DNA of 64,000 nt from Kaistia dalseonensis. GTDB lineage: Bacteria > Pseudomonadota > Alphaproteobacteria > Rhizobiales > Kaistiaceae. Positions within the stretch are counted from its first letter, which is position 1; the number at the start of each line of letters is the position of its first letter. The position numbers and the translations under genes are program-made. The notes under the pieces were generated by a model. It saw only the letters and a program-made list of their open reading frames with translations. It ran no database searches and had not been told where the DNA came from. Below, piece after piece: positions 11,791-21,173 of this stretch. The DNA is taken from NCBI RefSeq assembly GCF_030814715.1, contig NZ_JAUSVO010000002.1:1-64000 (forward strand). The letters run 5' to 3'.

Positions 11791-13044
11791 TCAAGCGGCG
11801 TCGAGACCGTATAGGGAATGAAGCGTGCGAACCGCAAGCTCGGCATAGGCCGAATCGATCAGGATCGAGATCTTGATCTCCGAAGTGGTGATCGCGCGGA
11901 TGTTGATGCCCTTCGACGCCAGCGCCTTGAATGCCGAGGCCGCGACGCCCGCATGGCTGCGCATGCCGATGCCGATCACCGAGACTTTGACGAGATCGCC
12001 CGAGCCCTGGATGTTCACATAGCCGATCGCGGCGCGCGCGCCTTCGAGCACCTTCAGCGCCCGGTCGAAATCCGTCGTCGGTACGGTGAAGGTCATGTCG
12101 GTCGTCGTGCCGTCCTCTGAGACGTTCTGCACGATCATGTCGACATTGATATTGGCTTCGGCGAGCGGCACGAACACGGCGGCCGCAACGCCCGGCTTGT
12201 CCGCGACTTCGCGGAGCGAGATCTGCGCCTCGTCCTTCGAATAGGCGATGCCGGTGACGACCTGCTTTTCCACGATCTCGTCCTCGTCGCAAATGAGGGT
12301 ACCTGGGGGATTCCGGGGATCGCCGAGCCGCGGATCAGCGGGATCGTCGAAACTGGAACGAACGAAGGTGCGCACGCCATGGACCATGGCGAGCTCGACG
12401 GAACGCACCTGCAGCACCTTGGCGCCGAGCGACGCCATTTCAAGCATCTCCTCATAGGAGACGCGGTCGAGGCGCTTGGCCTTCGGCACGATGCGGGGGT
12501 CGGTCGTATAGACGCCGTCCACATCGGTATAGATATCGCAGCGCTCGGCGCCGATCGCCGCCGCGATCGCGACCGCGCTCGTATCCGAGCCGCCCCGACC
12601 GAGCGTCGCGATGCGGTTGTCCGGGCCGATGCCCTGGAAGCCGGCAATCACCGCGACCTGGCCCTGGGCAAGCCGCTCGACCAGCTTCGAACCGTCAATA
12701 TCGACGATCCGGGCCGCGCCATGGGCGCCGTCGGTCTTGATCGGGATCTGCCAGCCCTGCCAGGAGCGGGCATTGATGCCGATCTCCTGCAGCGCGATGG
12801 CGAGCAGACCCGAGGTCACCTGCTCGCCCGAGGCGACGACGGCATCATATTCGCGCGCGTCATGCATGGGAGCCAAAGCCCGCGTCCAGCCGACGAGTTC
12901 GTTGGTCTTGCCGGACATCGCCGAAACGACGACGGCGACCTCGTAGCCGGCCTCGACCTCGCGTTTGACATGACGGGCCACATTACGGATGCGATCGATA
13001 TCGGCGACGGACGTACCGCCGAACTTCATCACCAACCGGGCCAT
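11791..13044 (-). CDS. lysC: Aspartate kinase (aspartokinase)
   Basis: The enzyme phosphorylates aspartate in the first step towards lysine, methionine and threonine (and diaminopimelate for the cell wall). The N-terminal kinase domain starts with VMKFGGTSV and includes GRGGSDTSAVAIAAAIGA. Two ACT regulatory domains follow (about 265-415), where feedback inhibitors normally bind. At about 417 residues it has the normal single-function length. Three start codons lie close together (TTG 13050, ATG 13047, ATG 13044). GAAGG sits six bases before ATG 13044, so that one is chosen. It stands alone between ptsP and divergent ubiG. Confidence 0.96.
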   Translation of the reverse strand: MARLVMKFGGTSVADIDRIRNVARHVKREVEAGYEVAVVVSAMSGKTNELVGWTRALAPMHDAREYDAVVASGEQVTSGLLAIALQEIGINARSWQGWQIPIKTDGAHGAARIVDIDGSKLVERLAQGQVAVIAGFQGIGPDNRIATLGRGGSDTSAVAIAAAIGAERCDIYTDVDGVYTTDPRIVPKAKRLDRVSYEEMLEMASLGAKVLQVRSVELAMVHGVRTFVRSSFDDPADPRLGDPRNPPGTLICDEDEIVEKQVVTGIAYSKDEAQISLREVADKPGVAAAVFVPLAEANINVDMIVQNVSEDGTTTDMTFTVPTTDFDRALKVLEGARAAIGYVNIQGSGDLVKVSVIGIGMRSHAGVAASAFKALASKGINIRAITTSEIKISILIDSAYAELAVRTLHSLYGLDAA

Positions 13045-13242
13045 CATCAACCTTCAAAAGGGCAGTTTCCGCGGGAGAGGCGGAGAGGATTGGAACTATT
13101 CCGGCAAAGCTCTTCGCCGGACGCGCGCTTCATAGCGATTTAGCGATCGGGCCGCAACGGCGCTTGCATGGCGCGGGCGCGCCATCGCATCGCTTGACTT
13201 AACCGGCCCCGGCGACGACCTTCCGCCGTGAAGGAGCCTCCG

Positions 13243-13992
13243 ATGATCGCAGCGACCGAGCCCCGCACCACCGTCGACCAGGACGAGATCGCGCATTTCT
13301 CCGCGATCGCCGCCGAATGGTGGGCGCCGAAAGGCAAGTTCGGCCCGCTGCACCGGCTGAACCCGATCCGGATCGGCTTCATCAAGGCGGAGGCCGCCAA
13401 GCGCTTCGGCCGCGACATGAACGATCCAAAGGCGCTCGCAGGCCTGCGCATCCTCGACATAGGCTGCGGCGGCGGCCTTCTCTCCGAGCCGATGGCGCGG
13501 CTCGGCGCGGATATCGTGGGCGCGGATGCCTCGCCCACCAATATCGGCGTCGCGGCGCTGCATGCGCGCGAGGCCGGCCTCGCCATCGATTACCGCGCCA
13601 CGACGGCGGAGGCACTCGCCGATGCCGGAGAGCAATTCGACATCGTCCTCGCCATGGAGATCGTCGAGCATGTCGCCGATCTCGATCTCTTCATCCAGGA
13701 AACGGCCCGCATGGTGAAGCCGGGCGGACTGATGGTGCTGTCCACCATCAACCGCACGCCCAAGGCCAGGCTGCTCGCGATCGTCGCCGCCGAATATGTG
13801 CTCGGCTGGCTGCCGCGCGGCACCCATTCCTACGAGAAACTGGTGAAGCCCGCCGAACTCGCCGCGGCCCTGGCTGTCGCGGGCCTCGATGTCTCGGCCG
13901 AAAGCGGCGTCGTCTACGACCTGATCCGCGACCATTGGAAGACCTCGTCCGACATGGACGTCAACTACATGCTGGCCGCCACGCGGGCCTGA
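13243..13992 (+). CDS. ubiG: Ubiquinone biosynthesis O-methyltransferase UbiG
   Basis: A 249-residue SAM-dependent methyltransferase doing both O-methylations in ubiquinone synthesis. The N-terminal signature [29 protein letters not shown] and motif [20 protein letters not shown] are typical, as is the C-terminal [11 protein letters not shown] segment. ATG 13243 is preceded six bases upstream by AAGGAG, whereas GTG 13228 lies before that site, so the ATG is the start. It is divergent from lysC and convergent with the DUF1178 gene. Confidence 0.96.
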   Translation: MIAATEPRTTVDQDEIAHFSAIAAEWWAPKGKFGPLHRLNPIRIGFIKAEAAKRFGRDMNDPKALAGLRILDIGCGGGLLSEPMARLGADIVGADASPTNIGVAALHAREAGLAIDYRATTAEALADAGEQFDIVLAMEIVEHVADLDLFIQETARMVKPGGLMVLSTINRTPKARLLAIVAAEYVLGWLPRGTHSYEKLVKPAELAAALAVAGLDVSAESGVVYDLIRDHWKTSSDMDVNYMLAATRA

Positions 13993-14004
13993 ACTCGATC
14001 CGCT

Positions 14005-14439
14005 TCAGTTGGTCTCTTCCGGCAGGACCGGCAGGGGGTGGAACTCGATACCCTCGTCGATCAGGGCGCGCGCTTCCTCGACGGACGCCTCGCCATAGAT
14101 GCCGCGCGGCTCGACTTCCTCATAATGGATCTTGCGCGCCTCTTCGGCGAAGCGGTCGCCGACATTCTCGGCGTTTGCCTCGACATGGGCGCGGACTTGC
14201 CGCAGCATCTCGACCATAGCCGCCTGGCGCGGATCGGGCGCGGCGACCTTGAGCGCCGCCGATTCGCGCTTCCTGGAGGTCGAGACGTTCGGCGCCATCA
14301 GCGCCTTGACGACATCGGGCGTGCCGCAGACCGGGCACGTCACCGCCGACGCCGCCACGGCCTTGTCGAAGGCGCCGGCGTCGCGAAACCAGCCATCGAA
14401 ATCATGGCCGGCCGTGCAGATGAGATTGTAGCGTATCAT
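14005..14439 (-). CDS. DUF1178 family protein
   Basis: A 144-residue protein of unknown function. The N-terminus MIRYNLICTAGHDFDGWFRD with a later CPVCGTPDV forms a rubredoxin/zinc-ribbon-like Cys pattern characteristic of DUF1178, and the C-terminal half (EEARKIHYEEVEPRGIYGEAS) is also conserved in the family. It directly follows the nitrilase-type gene (14 bases) and is probably cotranscribed with grxC and the amidase, a grouping common in Hyphomicrobiales. No function should be assumed. Confidence 0.9.
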   Translation of the reverse strand: MIRYNLICTAGHDFDGWFRDAGAFDKAVAASAVTCPVCGTPDVVKALMAPNVSTSRKRESAALKVAAPDPRQAAMVEMLRQVRAHVEANAENVGDRFAEEARKIHYEEVEPRGIYGEASVEEARALIDEGIEFHPLPVLPEETN

Positions 14440-14453
14440 TCAACGAATATAGG

Positions 14454-15305
14454 TCAGATGGCGAACGAACCAACCATCGGAATTTCGGGCAGCGAGAAGG
14501 ACCGCTCGTTCAGCAGCGCCGGGATCGCCTGACGCGCGCTCGCCGAGAAGGCCGGATCGATGTCGGCCACGATGATGCCCGGCTCGATGCCGGCCTCGAC
14601 GAGGATCTTGCCCCAGGGGTCGATGATCATGCTGTGGCCATAGGTATCGCGGCCGTCTTCGTGATGGCCGCCCTGCGCCGCCGCCACGATATAGGAGCCG
14701 GTCTCGATCGCCCGGGCGCGCAACAGTACGTCCCAATGCGCCTCGCCCGTCTTCTTGGTGAAGGCGGCCGGAACGGCGATCACCGCTGCGCCGGCCTTGG
14801 CGAGCGTCCGGTGCAGCACCGGGAAGCGGACATCGTAGCAGACGGTGAGGCCGAGCTTCGTCCAGGGCAGGTCGGCGACGACGGCGGTGTCGCCGGCGCG
14901 ATAGGTGGCCGATTCGCGGTAGCTCTCGCCGCCGGAGAGATCGACGTCGAACATGTGGATCTTGTCATAGCGGCCGACGATCGCGCCGTTCGGCGCGATC
15001 AGGAACGAGCGGTTGGCGATGTGGTCGTCGGGCAGCTTGATCGCCATCGAGCCGATATGAAGGTGAATGCCCAGCTCGCGGGCGAGTTCGCGGAAGCGCT
15101 GCAGCGACGGATCGATATCTTCCGGGCCGATCGAGGCGAGCAGGTTCGCCTTGTCGCGATCGAGGATCGTCGTCATCTCCGGCGTCAGCACATAGCCCGC
15201 GCCGGCCGCGGCGGCTTCGCGAATCATCGCCTCCGCCGCCTCGACATTGGCCTGGACCGAACGGCCGCTGCGCATCTGTACACACGCCGCCTTGAAGCTC
15301 GCCAT
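14454..15305 (-). CDS. Carbon-nitrogen hydrolase (nitrilase superfamily; Nit-like amidase)
   Basis: A 283-residue amidase. The catalytic triad is visible as Glu in VLTPEMTTIL, Lys in YDKIHMFDVDL and Cys in KLGLTVCYDVRFP. The N-terminus MASFKAACVQMRSG and the DIDPAF...R C-terminal region fit the Nit1/NIT2 (deaminated glutathione amidase or omega-amidase) group, so it may repair deaminated glutathione; the exact substrate is inferred. The frame extends upstream to 15434, but that would overlap grxC, and MASF at 15305 matches the family start and has AGGAAAG upstream. It sits 43 bases after grxC, a meaningful glutathione-related pairing. Confidence 0.9.
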   Translation of the reverse strand: MASFKAACVQMRSGRSVQANVEAAEAMIREAAAAGAGYVLTPEMTTILDRDKANLLASIGPEDIDPSLQRFRELARELGIHLHIGSMAIKLPDDHIANRSFLIAPNGAIVGRYDKIHMFDVDLSGGESYRESATYRAGDTAVVADLPWTKLGLTVCYDVRFPVLHRTLAKAGAAVIAVPAAFTKKTGEAHWDVLLRARAIETGSYIVAAAQGGHHEDGRDTYGHSMIIDPWGKILVEAGIEPGIIVADIDPAFSASARQAIPALLNERSFSLPEIPMVGSFAI

Positions 15306-15348
15306 CGGCTTTTCTTTCCTATTCGTCAGTGAGGGATGCGCAGCTTGT

Positions 15349-15606
15349 TCAGGCGGCCAGCAGAGGGTCCAGACCGCCCTGCCGTTCCAGCGCATGCAGG
15401 TCGTCGCAGCCGCCGACATGGGTCGAGCCGACAAAGACCTGCGGGAAGGTCGAGCGCCCGCCGGCGCGCGTGATCATCTCCTGGCGGAGATCGGGGTTGC
15501 CCGTCGCATCATGTTCGACATAGGCGACACCCTTGTTGTCGAGCAGGCGCTTGGCGGCGACGCAATAGCCGCAGCCCTGCCGCGTGTAGATCGTGACTTC
15601 GGCCAT
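15349..15606 (-). CDS. grxC: Glutaredoxin 3
   Basis: An 85-residue glutathione-dependent oxidoreductase. The active site is GCGYCVAAKRLL (CxxC near residues 12-15), and the TFPQVFVGSTHVGGCDDL stretch holds the cis-proline and the glutathione-binding GG(C/S)DD motif typical of GrxC. It begins a short minus-strand run grxC - nitrilase - DUF1178, just downstream of comF, also a common alphaproteobacterial arrangement. Confidence 0.95.
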   Translation of the reverse strand: MAEVTIYTRQGCGYCVAAKRLLDNKGVAYVEHDATGNPDLRQEMITRAGGRSTFPQVFVGSTHVGGCDDLHALERQGGLDPLLAA

Positions 15607-15647
15607 GATGGTTCCCGAATGATGTTGCAGTGCGAATTATATAGGCG

Positions 15648-16430
15648 TCAGTACGATCCTTCCACAACCCGCGCGAACACGACGACATCCACCGTCTTCG
15701 CCCCGCCGCGCAGGAGCGCACGCGTCGCAGCCTTCACGGTGGCGCCGGTCGTATAGACATCGTCGACCAGCAGCACATGCCGGCCCGTCACCGCGGGCCG
15801 GGCCGCGACCGGCACGCGGAATGCGCCCTGCACATTGGCGGCGCGCTCGGCCGGCTTCAGCCCGACCTGCCGCCGCGTCGCCTTGAGGCGCACCAGCGCA
15901 TCGGTCGAAAGCGGCTTGCCGAACGCAGCCGCGATCGCCTGCCCGATCATGGCCGACTGGTTGAAACGCCGGCGCCAGAGCCGCCGCCTGTGCAGCGGCA
16001 CCGGCACGATCAGCTCGACATCCCCCGCGAACTCCGCCGCCGCACGGGCCATCATCTGCCCGATCGGCGCGGCGAGCTCGGTCCGGTCATGATATTTGAG
16101 GCCCTGCACGATCTTGCCCGACAGCGTATCGTAGACCGCGACGGCGCGAAGCCGGTCAAAGGGCGGCGGATCGGCGATCGCCTCGGCCGAAAGCGCATGG
16201 GCGCCGATATCATAGCCGAAGGGGATGGCGAGGCGCTGGCAGAACGGCCGCTCGATCAGCCTGAGCGCGCCCCAGCATGCCGCGCAGAGCGCGCCCGTCC
16301 GCGCCACGGGCCGCCCGCAGCCCATGCAGGCCGGCGGCAGCGCGAGATCGACCAGCGCACGCCCGAGGCCCGCCAGCCGCAGGGCGACGGTGCGATGAAG
16401 GCGAGGCGCGGTCTCGGCATCGGGCGACAT
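15648..16430 (-). CDS. ComF family protein (phosphoribosyltransferase-like)
   Basis: A 260-residue ComF homologue. Residues about 30-60 contain a four-Cys zinc ribbon (CMGCG...CAAC), and the C-terminal half carries the PRPP-binding loop VLLVDDVYTTGATV of type I phosphoribosyltransferases. ComF in competent bacteria assists DNA uptake, but in Alphaproteobacteria the role is not established. It is upstream of grxC on the same strand. Confidence 0.92.
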   Translation of the reverse strand: MSPDAETAPRLHRTVALRLAGLGRALVDLALPPACMGCGRPVARTGALCAACWGALRLIERPFCQRLAIPFGYDIGAHALSAEAIADPPPFDRLRAVAVYDTLSGKIVQGLKYHDRTELAAPIGQMMARAAAEFAGDVELIVPVPLHRRRLWRRRFNQSAMIGQAIAAAFGKPLSTDALVRLKATRRQVGLKPAERAANVQGAFRVPVAARPAVTGRHVLLVDDVYTTGATVKAATRALLRGGAKTVDVVVFARVVEGSY

Positions 16431-16538
16431 GCCGTAGCGTAAATCACGCTGTCTGCGGCGGGAAGAGCGGAACTTTGACCAAAGGAGCCCGACGCTTCAT
16501 AAGCGTGCTTCCGATCAACCCCGAAGGTGATTGTCGCG

Positions 16539-17405
16539 ATGAGCGGTGCCCCGATCCTGTTCGACCGCAGCCTGCTTGCCGCCCATCGAAGCCGCGCCCG
16601 CCGCATGGCGACACCGGGCGCGGATTTCCTGCTGGCGCGGGCGTCCGAAGACCTGATCGACCGGCTGGCGACGGTGAAGCGGCATTTCGGGCAGGCGGCC
16701 ATCATCGATGCGCTTACGCCGGATCTCGCGGCCCGGCTGATCGCGAGCGGCCAGGTCGGCACGATCGTGCGGCCGGATACCGATGACGGCTTGGCGGCGG
16801 AAGTGCTCGATCTCGCGCCGGCCTCGATCGATCTGGCCGTCAGCGCGCTGGCGCTGCAATGGGTCAATGATCTGCCCGGCCTCATGGTACAGATCAGGCG
16901 GGCGCTGAAACCCGATGGGCTGCTGCTCGCGATCGTGGTCGGCGGCGACACGCTGACGGAACTGCGCACCGTGCTCACGACGGCGGAAAGCGAAATCAGG
17001 GGTGGCGCCGCGCCGCGCGTGGCCCCCTTCGCCGACATACGCGACATGGGGGGCCTGCTGCAGCGCGCTGGCTTCGCGCTGCCCGTCATCGACACCGACC
17101 GGCTGATCGTCCGCTACGACACCATCTTCCATCTGATGCGCGACCTCCGCGCCATGGGCGCGACCAGCGCGCTGGCCGCCCGCGATCCGCGCCCGCTGAC
17201 CCGGGCAATCCTCGCCCGCGCCGCGGCGCTCTACGCCGAGCGATATGCCGATCCCGACGGTCGCATCCGCGCGACGTTCGAGCTGATCTCGATTTCGGGC
17301 TGGGCGCCGCATGAAAGCCAGCCAAAGCCGCTGAAGCCCGGCTCGGCCACCATGCGCCTCGAAGATGCGCTGAAGGCGGTCAAGGGCAGCAACGAGCCGA
17401 AATGA
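16539..17405 (+). CDS. SAM-dependent methyltransferase (BioC/NDUFAF5-like)
   Basis: A 288-residue class I methyltransferase of the group resembling BioC and the complex I assembly factor NDUFAF5. It contains LDLAPASIDLAVSALALQWVNDLPGLMVQIRRALKPDGLLL, i.e. motifs II-III, and a C-terminal region with YAERYADPDGRIRATFELISISGWAPHESQPKPLKPGSA that is strongly conserved in the alphaproteobacterial family. The glycine-rich motif I is weak, as is common in this group. ATG 16539 is preferred over GTG 16527 because the GAAGG site lies about ten bases ahead of it. The substrate is unknown. Confidence 0.88.
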   Translation: MSGAPILFDRSLLAAHRSRARRMATPGADFLLARASEDLIDRLATVKRHFGQAAIIDALTPDLAARLIASGQVGTIVRPDTDDGLAAEVLDLAPASIDLAVSALALQWVNDLPGLMVQIRRALKPDGLLLAIVVGGDTLTELRTVLTTAESEIRGGAAPRVAPFADIRDMGGLLQRAGFALPVIDTDRLIVRYDTIFHLMRDLRAMGATSALAARDPRPLTRAILARAAALYAERYADPDGRIRATFELISISGWAPHESQPKPLKPGSATMRLEDALKAVKGSNEPK

Positions 17406-17414
17406 GGCGCGTGC

Positions 17415-17813
17415 TCAGAGAAGCTCGATGAGCGGCGCAATCAGCGGTTCGTCGGCCGGCGGCATCGGATAGTCGCGCAGCGCCTTGGCACGCACCCATT
17501 TCAGCGCCTGACCCTCGCGGCTCTCTGGAATGCCGGACCAGCGCCGGCAGACATAGAGCGGCATCAGCAGGTGGAATTCGGGATAAGCGTGGCTGGCGAA
17601 GGTCAGCGGCGCGAGACAGGCCGTCCTGGTCTCGACGCCCAGCTCTTCCTTCAATTCGCGAATGAGCGCGTCTTCGGGCGATTCGCCGGGATCGACCTTG
17701 CCGCCGGGAAACTCCCAGAGGCCGGCGAGCGATTTTCCCTCCGGCCGCTGCGCGATCAGGATGCGATTGTCGACATCGACCAATGCGCAGGCGACGACGA
17801 GCAGGAGCTTCAT
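17415..17813 (-). CDS. mutT: 8-oxo-dGTP diphosphatase MutT (Nudix hydrolase)
   Basis: A 132-residue Nudix enzyme that removes 8-oxo-dGTP from the nucleotide pool to prevent A:T to C:G mutation. The full Nudix box GKVDPGESPEDALIRELKEELGV is present (Gx5Ex7REUxEExGU). The length is typical. It ends the minus-strand series parvulin - argJ - GNAT - mutT, a conserved order in Hyphomicrobiales. Confidence 0.93.
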   Translation of the reverse strand: MKLLLVVACALVDVDNRILIAQRPEGKSLAGLWEFPGGKVDPGESPEDALIRELKEELGVETRTACLAPLTFASHAYPEFHLLMPLYVCRRWSGIPESREGQALKWVRAKALRDYPMPPADEPLIAPLIELL

Positions 17814-17837
17814 GCTGGGTTTTTCTCCGGCGCGGGA

Positions 17838-18590
17838 TCAGCTGGGGCGGCGATAGTGATAGCGATAGATCTCGTCGAAGCCGAGCGATTGATAGAGGCT
17901 CACAGCCGGCGCATTGTCGCTGATGACCTGGATGGCGGCGCTGGTAGCGCCCGCCGCCCGCGTCCAATCCAGCGCTGCCCGCATGACCGCACGGCCATGG
18001 CCCGCACGGCGGTTTTCGGGCCGCGTGACGACATTGAGATAGACACCGATGCCGCCGGCATTGACGGCGAGCGCCGCCGCCGCCGGGTTGCCCTCTGCGT
18101 CATAGGCGAGAAGGCCTCTGGATTCCGGGGCGATGAGGCCGAGCAAGGTCCTGAGCGTCTCCACCGTCGCCGGCGAATAACCGCTCATCGCCGCCTGAAC
18201 GTCGAGCCAGGCCGGATCGGTCGGCTCGAAGAACCTGATATCGGCATCGACATCGAAGGACCGGCCGTCGAGGCGCATGGCGAGCACGCGGCTCTCCTCG
18301 AATGCCGTCCAGCCCGCCTGATCGAGCGCATCGAGCACGCCGGGGCCGGCGAGCGGCGTCACGCGAAAGACCGGGGCGATCGCGTGCCGCGCCGAGAGTG
18401 CCGCCATGCCGGCCAGGCGCCGCGCAGCGTCGCCATCATCGGCAGGATCGAGGCATTGGACCGAGTTGGCGCGCTTGGAATAGCCCTTGGCGAAGCGCCA
18501 GAGCCAGCTGCCATCGAGCGCCGACTTGATCGACGGCCAGGCCGACAGGCACGCCGCCTCGATTTGCAGGATCGAAGGCGACGCGTCCAC
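17838..18590 (-). CDS. GNAT family N-acetyltransferase
   Basis: A 250-residue GNAT. The acetyl-CoA pocket is in VVTRPENRRAGHGRAVMRAALDWTRAAGATSAAIQV (R/Q-x-x-G-x-G/A region) and the C-terminal VSLYQSLGFDEIYRYHYRRP is the classic GNAT end. GTG 18590 is chosen: it lies two bases after the argJ stop and has GGAG nine bases upstream; longer readings run antisense-like inside argJ. The position between argJ and mutT is conserved, but the acceptor is unknown. Confidence 0.9.
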   Translation of the reverse strand: MDASPSILQIEAACLSAWPSIKSALDGSWLWRFAKGYSKRANSVQCLDPADDGDAARRLAGMAALSARHAIAPVFRVTPLAGPGVLDALDQAGWTAFEESRVLAMRLDGRSFDVDADIRFFEPTDPAWLDVQAAMSGYSPATVETLRTLLGLIAPESRGLLAYDAEGNPAAAALAVNAGGIGVYLNVVTRPENRRAGHGRAVMRAALDWTRAAGATSAAIQVISDNAPAVSLYQSLGFDEIYRYHYRRPS

Positions 18591-18592
18591 GC

Positions 18593-19825
18593 TCAGCTCC
18601 GATAATCGCCGTTGATCGCGACATATTCCTTGGTCAGATCGCAGGTCCAGACCGTAGCGCGGCCATCGCCCAGGCCGAGATCGGCCGTGATGACGATTTC
18701 CTTGTTCTTCATGTAGGCCGAGGCGACATCCTCGGAGTAATCGGGATCGCGCTCGCCTTCGAAGGCCACCCGCGTTTCGCCGAAGGAGATCGACAGCAGG
18801 TCGCGATCGGCCGGCTCGCCGGCCTTGCCGACGGCCATGACGACACGGCCCCAATTGGCGTCCTCGCCGGCGGCGGCGGTCTTGACCAGGGGCGAATTGG
18901 CGATCGAGAACGCGACGCGTTTGGCGGACTGGTCCGAGGCGGCGTTGATGACGCGTACCTCGATCAGCTTGCGCGCGCCTTCGCCGTCGCGGGCAACCTG
19001 GATGGCGAGATCGAGCAGCACCTCGTCGAGCGCCGCCTTGAACCCCGCGAGACGCGGATCGGCGACATCGGTGACGAGTTCCGCGCCGGGAGCCTTGCCG
19101 GTGGCGAAGAGAAGCAGCGTATCGGAGGTCGACGTATCGCTGTCGACGGTGACGGCGTTGAACGAGCCGACCACGCCGGCGGAAAGCAGCGCCTGCAGCA
19201 CCGGGGCGGCGATCGCCGCATCGGTCGCGACGAAGGAGAGCATGGTCGCCATGTCGGGCGCGATCATGCCGGCGCCCTTGGCGATCCCGTTGATGGTCAC
19301 CGTCGCATCGCCGATCTTGACCGAACGGGTCGCGCCCTTCGGGAAGGTGTCGGTCGTCATGATGGCGCGGGCCGCGTCGATCCAGGGGCCGTCGGCGGCG
19401 CGCCGGGCGGCGTCGGGCAGCACGGCGGCGAATTTCGAGGCATCGAGCGGTTCGCCGATGACGCCGGTCGACGCGAGGAACACTTCATCCGGCCTGCAGC
19501 CGGCAGCCTCGGCCGCAAGCTGGCCCTGCGCCGTCGTCGTGGCGACGCCCTTCTTGCCGGTGAAGGCGTTGGCATTGCCGGAATTGACGAGCAGCGCCCG
19601 CGCCGAGCCGCCCTTGAGCGACTGGCGGCACCAATCAACGGGAGCCGACGGGCATTTCGACGTCGTGAAGACGCCGGCCACCGTCGTTCCCTCGGCAAAG
19701 AGCGCCAGGAAGACGTCGAGGCGGTTCTTGTACTTGATGCCGGCCTCGGCGGTCGCAAACGTCACGCCGGCGATCGGCGGCATGTCGGGGAAGGGAACGG
19801 AGAGCGGTGAAATGGCGCTGGACAT
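18593..19825 (-). CDS. argJ: Bifunctional glutamate N-acetyltransferase / amino-acid acetyltransferase ArgJ
   Basis: A 410-residue enzyme of the arginine pathway. It transfers acetyl from N-acetylornithine to glutamate and may also use acetyl-CoA. It is made as a precursor that cuts itself before a Thr: the site is in [17 protein letters not shown], with the Thr in MAT as the nucleophile of the beta chain. [16 protein letters not shown] is the other family signature. The terminal INGDYRS is normal. It is followed by the GNAT with a two-base gap. Confidence 0.96.
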   Translation of the reverse strand: MSSAISPLSVPFPDMPPIAGVTFATAEAGIKYKNRLDVFLALFAEGTTVAGVFTTSKCPSAPVDWCRQSLKGGSARALLVNSGNANAFTGKKGVATTTAQGQLAAEAAGCRPDEVFLASTGVIGEPLDASKFAAVLPDAARRAADGPWIDAARAIMTTDTFPKGATRSVKIGDATVTINGIAKGAGMIAPDMATMLSFVATDAAIAAPVLQALLSAGVVGSFNAVTVDSDTSTSDTLLLFATGKAPGAELVTDVADPRLAGFKAALDEVLLDLAIQVARDGEGARKLIEVRVINAASDQSAKRVAFSIANSPLVKTAAAGEDANWGRVVMAVGKAGEPADRDLLSISFGETRVAFEGERDPDYSEDVASAYMKNKEIVITADLGLGDGRATVWTCDLTKEYVAINGDYRS

Positions 19826-19860
19826 GGCGGCGTGATCCGGATCGAGGCTTCATCATGCCG

Positions 19861-19884
19861 AACGGCCGGGCTTGCCCGGCCGTT
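19861..19884. terminator. Hairpin between the parvulin gene and argJ
   Basis: A perfect 10-bp stem AACGGCCGGG / CCCGGCCGTT with a CTTG loop. There is no T-run on the minus strand, so it may only attenuate readthrough from the parvulin gene into argJ, or act with Rho. Confidence 0.5.
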
Positions 19885-19955
19885 CGAGAGTGCGGTGCAG
19901 TGTCGTCGCCGGGTTTGACCCGACGATGACAGGAGCCGGCCTTGATTGGCGGGCC

Positions 19956-20882
19956 TTACTTGGCCGGCTGAGCCGGCGTGTCGGACTTCAGCGTCGGGTC
20001 GATGATCTCGACCTTGTTCTCCTTGCGGAGCGTGGTCACAGCGTTGACGAAGGTGTCGCGCAGCACGAGCTGGCGAACCTGGTCCTTGACCTGGTCATAA
20101 GTCGGCAGCGGCTGCTTGCGCTTATCCGTGACCTTGATGACATGGTAGCCATACTGGGTCTTGACCGGGGTTTCGGTGTACTTGCCGACTTCGAGGGCGA
20201 AAGCCGCCTTCTCGAACTCCGGCACCATCTTGCCCTGGCTGAAATAGCCGAGATCGCCGCCCATCTTGGCGGAACCCGGATCCTTCGACTTCTCCTTGGC
20301 GATCGCCGCGAAGTCGCCGCCGGCATCGAGCTGCTTGATGATGGCCTTGGCCTCATCCTCGGTCTCGACCAGGATGTGGCTCGCCTGGATCTCTTCCTGC
20401 GGCGCGACCTTGGCGATTTCCGCGTCGTAGCGCTTCCTCACGGCCTCGTCGGTGATCTTCTCGTCGACCTGCGAGCGGAAGAACTCGTTGCGCAGCGCGC
20501 GCTCGCGCAGCAGCGTCAGCCGGCGCTGGAACTCATCCGACTTGTCGAGGCCCGCGCCCTCCGCGGCATTGGCCATCAGCTTCAGGTCGATCAGCACGTC
20601 GAGAACCGACTTGCGGCGCTGGTCGGCCGGGACCTTGGCGAGCTCCTCGCTGAAATCCTGCGCGGCGAGATCGAGGTCGGCCTCGGTGATCGGCGAGCCG
20701 TTGATCGTCGCGACGACGGTCTTCGGGTCGATCGGCGCGGGGGCTGCGGCCGGGGCGGCAGCAGCGGGAGCCGGCGTCGCGGCGTCCTGCGCGAGCGCAG
20801 GGCCGGCGAGCGCGATCAGGCCAAGAAGGGCCAGCGCGGAACCGCGCAGGCCAACGCGGCGGGTGGTGAGACGAAACGTCAT
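19956..20882 (-). CDS. Periplasmic peptidylprolyl isomerase (parvulin/PrsA/SurA-like)
   Basis: A 308-residue secreted foldase. A signal peptide (LRGSALALLGLIALAGPALAQ, cleavage near residue 32) leads into an Ala/Pro linker, a SurA-N-like helical region with INGSPITEADLDLAAQDF, and a parvulin domain (about 165-265: IQASHILVETEDEAKAIIKQL ... DLGYFSQGKMVPEFEKAAF ... GYHVIKVTDKR). It should help fold proteins exported by Sec. It lies divergent from secA with about 290 bases between, so the export pump and a periplasmic foldase share a control region. Confidence 0.92.
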   Translation of the reverse strand: MTFRLTTRRVGLRGSALALLGLIALAGPALAQDAATPAPAAAAPAAAPAPIDPKTVVATINGSPITEADLDLAAQDFSEELAKVPADQRRKSVLDVLIDLKLMANAAEGAGLDKSDEFQRRLTLLRERALRNEFFRSQVDEKITDEAVRKRYDAEIAKVAPQEEIQASHILVETEDEAKAIIKQLDAGGDFAAIAKEKSKDPGSAKMGGDLGYFSQGKMVPEFEKAAFALEVGKYTETPVKTQYGYHVIKVTDKRKQPLPTYDQVKDQVRQLVLRDTFVNAVTTLRKENKVEIIDPTLKSDTPAQPAK

Positions 20883-21173
20883 CGAAGTGTCCTGTTCCGT
20901 TGCGGAGAGGGATTGAGGAGAAGGGCGCTGTCCAGTCGCGGACCATGCGCGTGGATTCGTTGCTATCGCTGCATTCTTCAGGCGTCCGGCGCCCCTGAGC
21001 CCACGTTGACATCCTTAGTGCCCCCTCTTATCTGTCTCGGATCGCGGCGTCCAGAACGCTGTTGACACCCGAGGTGACGGCGCTTCCGACGGTTTCCGGC
21101 CTGAGAGCCTGTTACAAAACCCGGCGCCGCCTCGATTTTCCTGGCGGCTCGGAACAACATTCAAGGATGACCC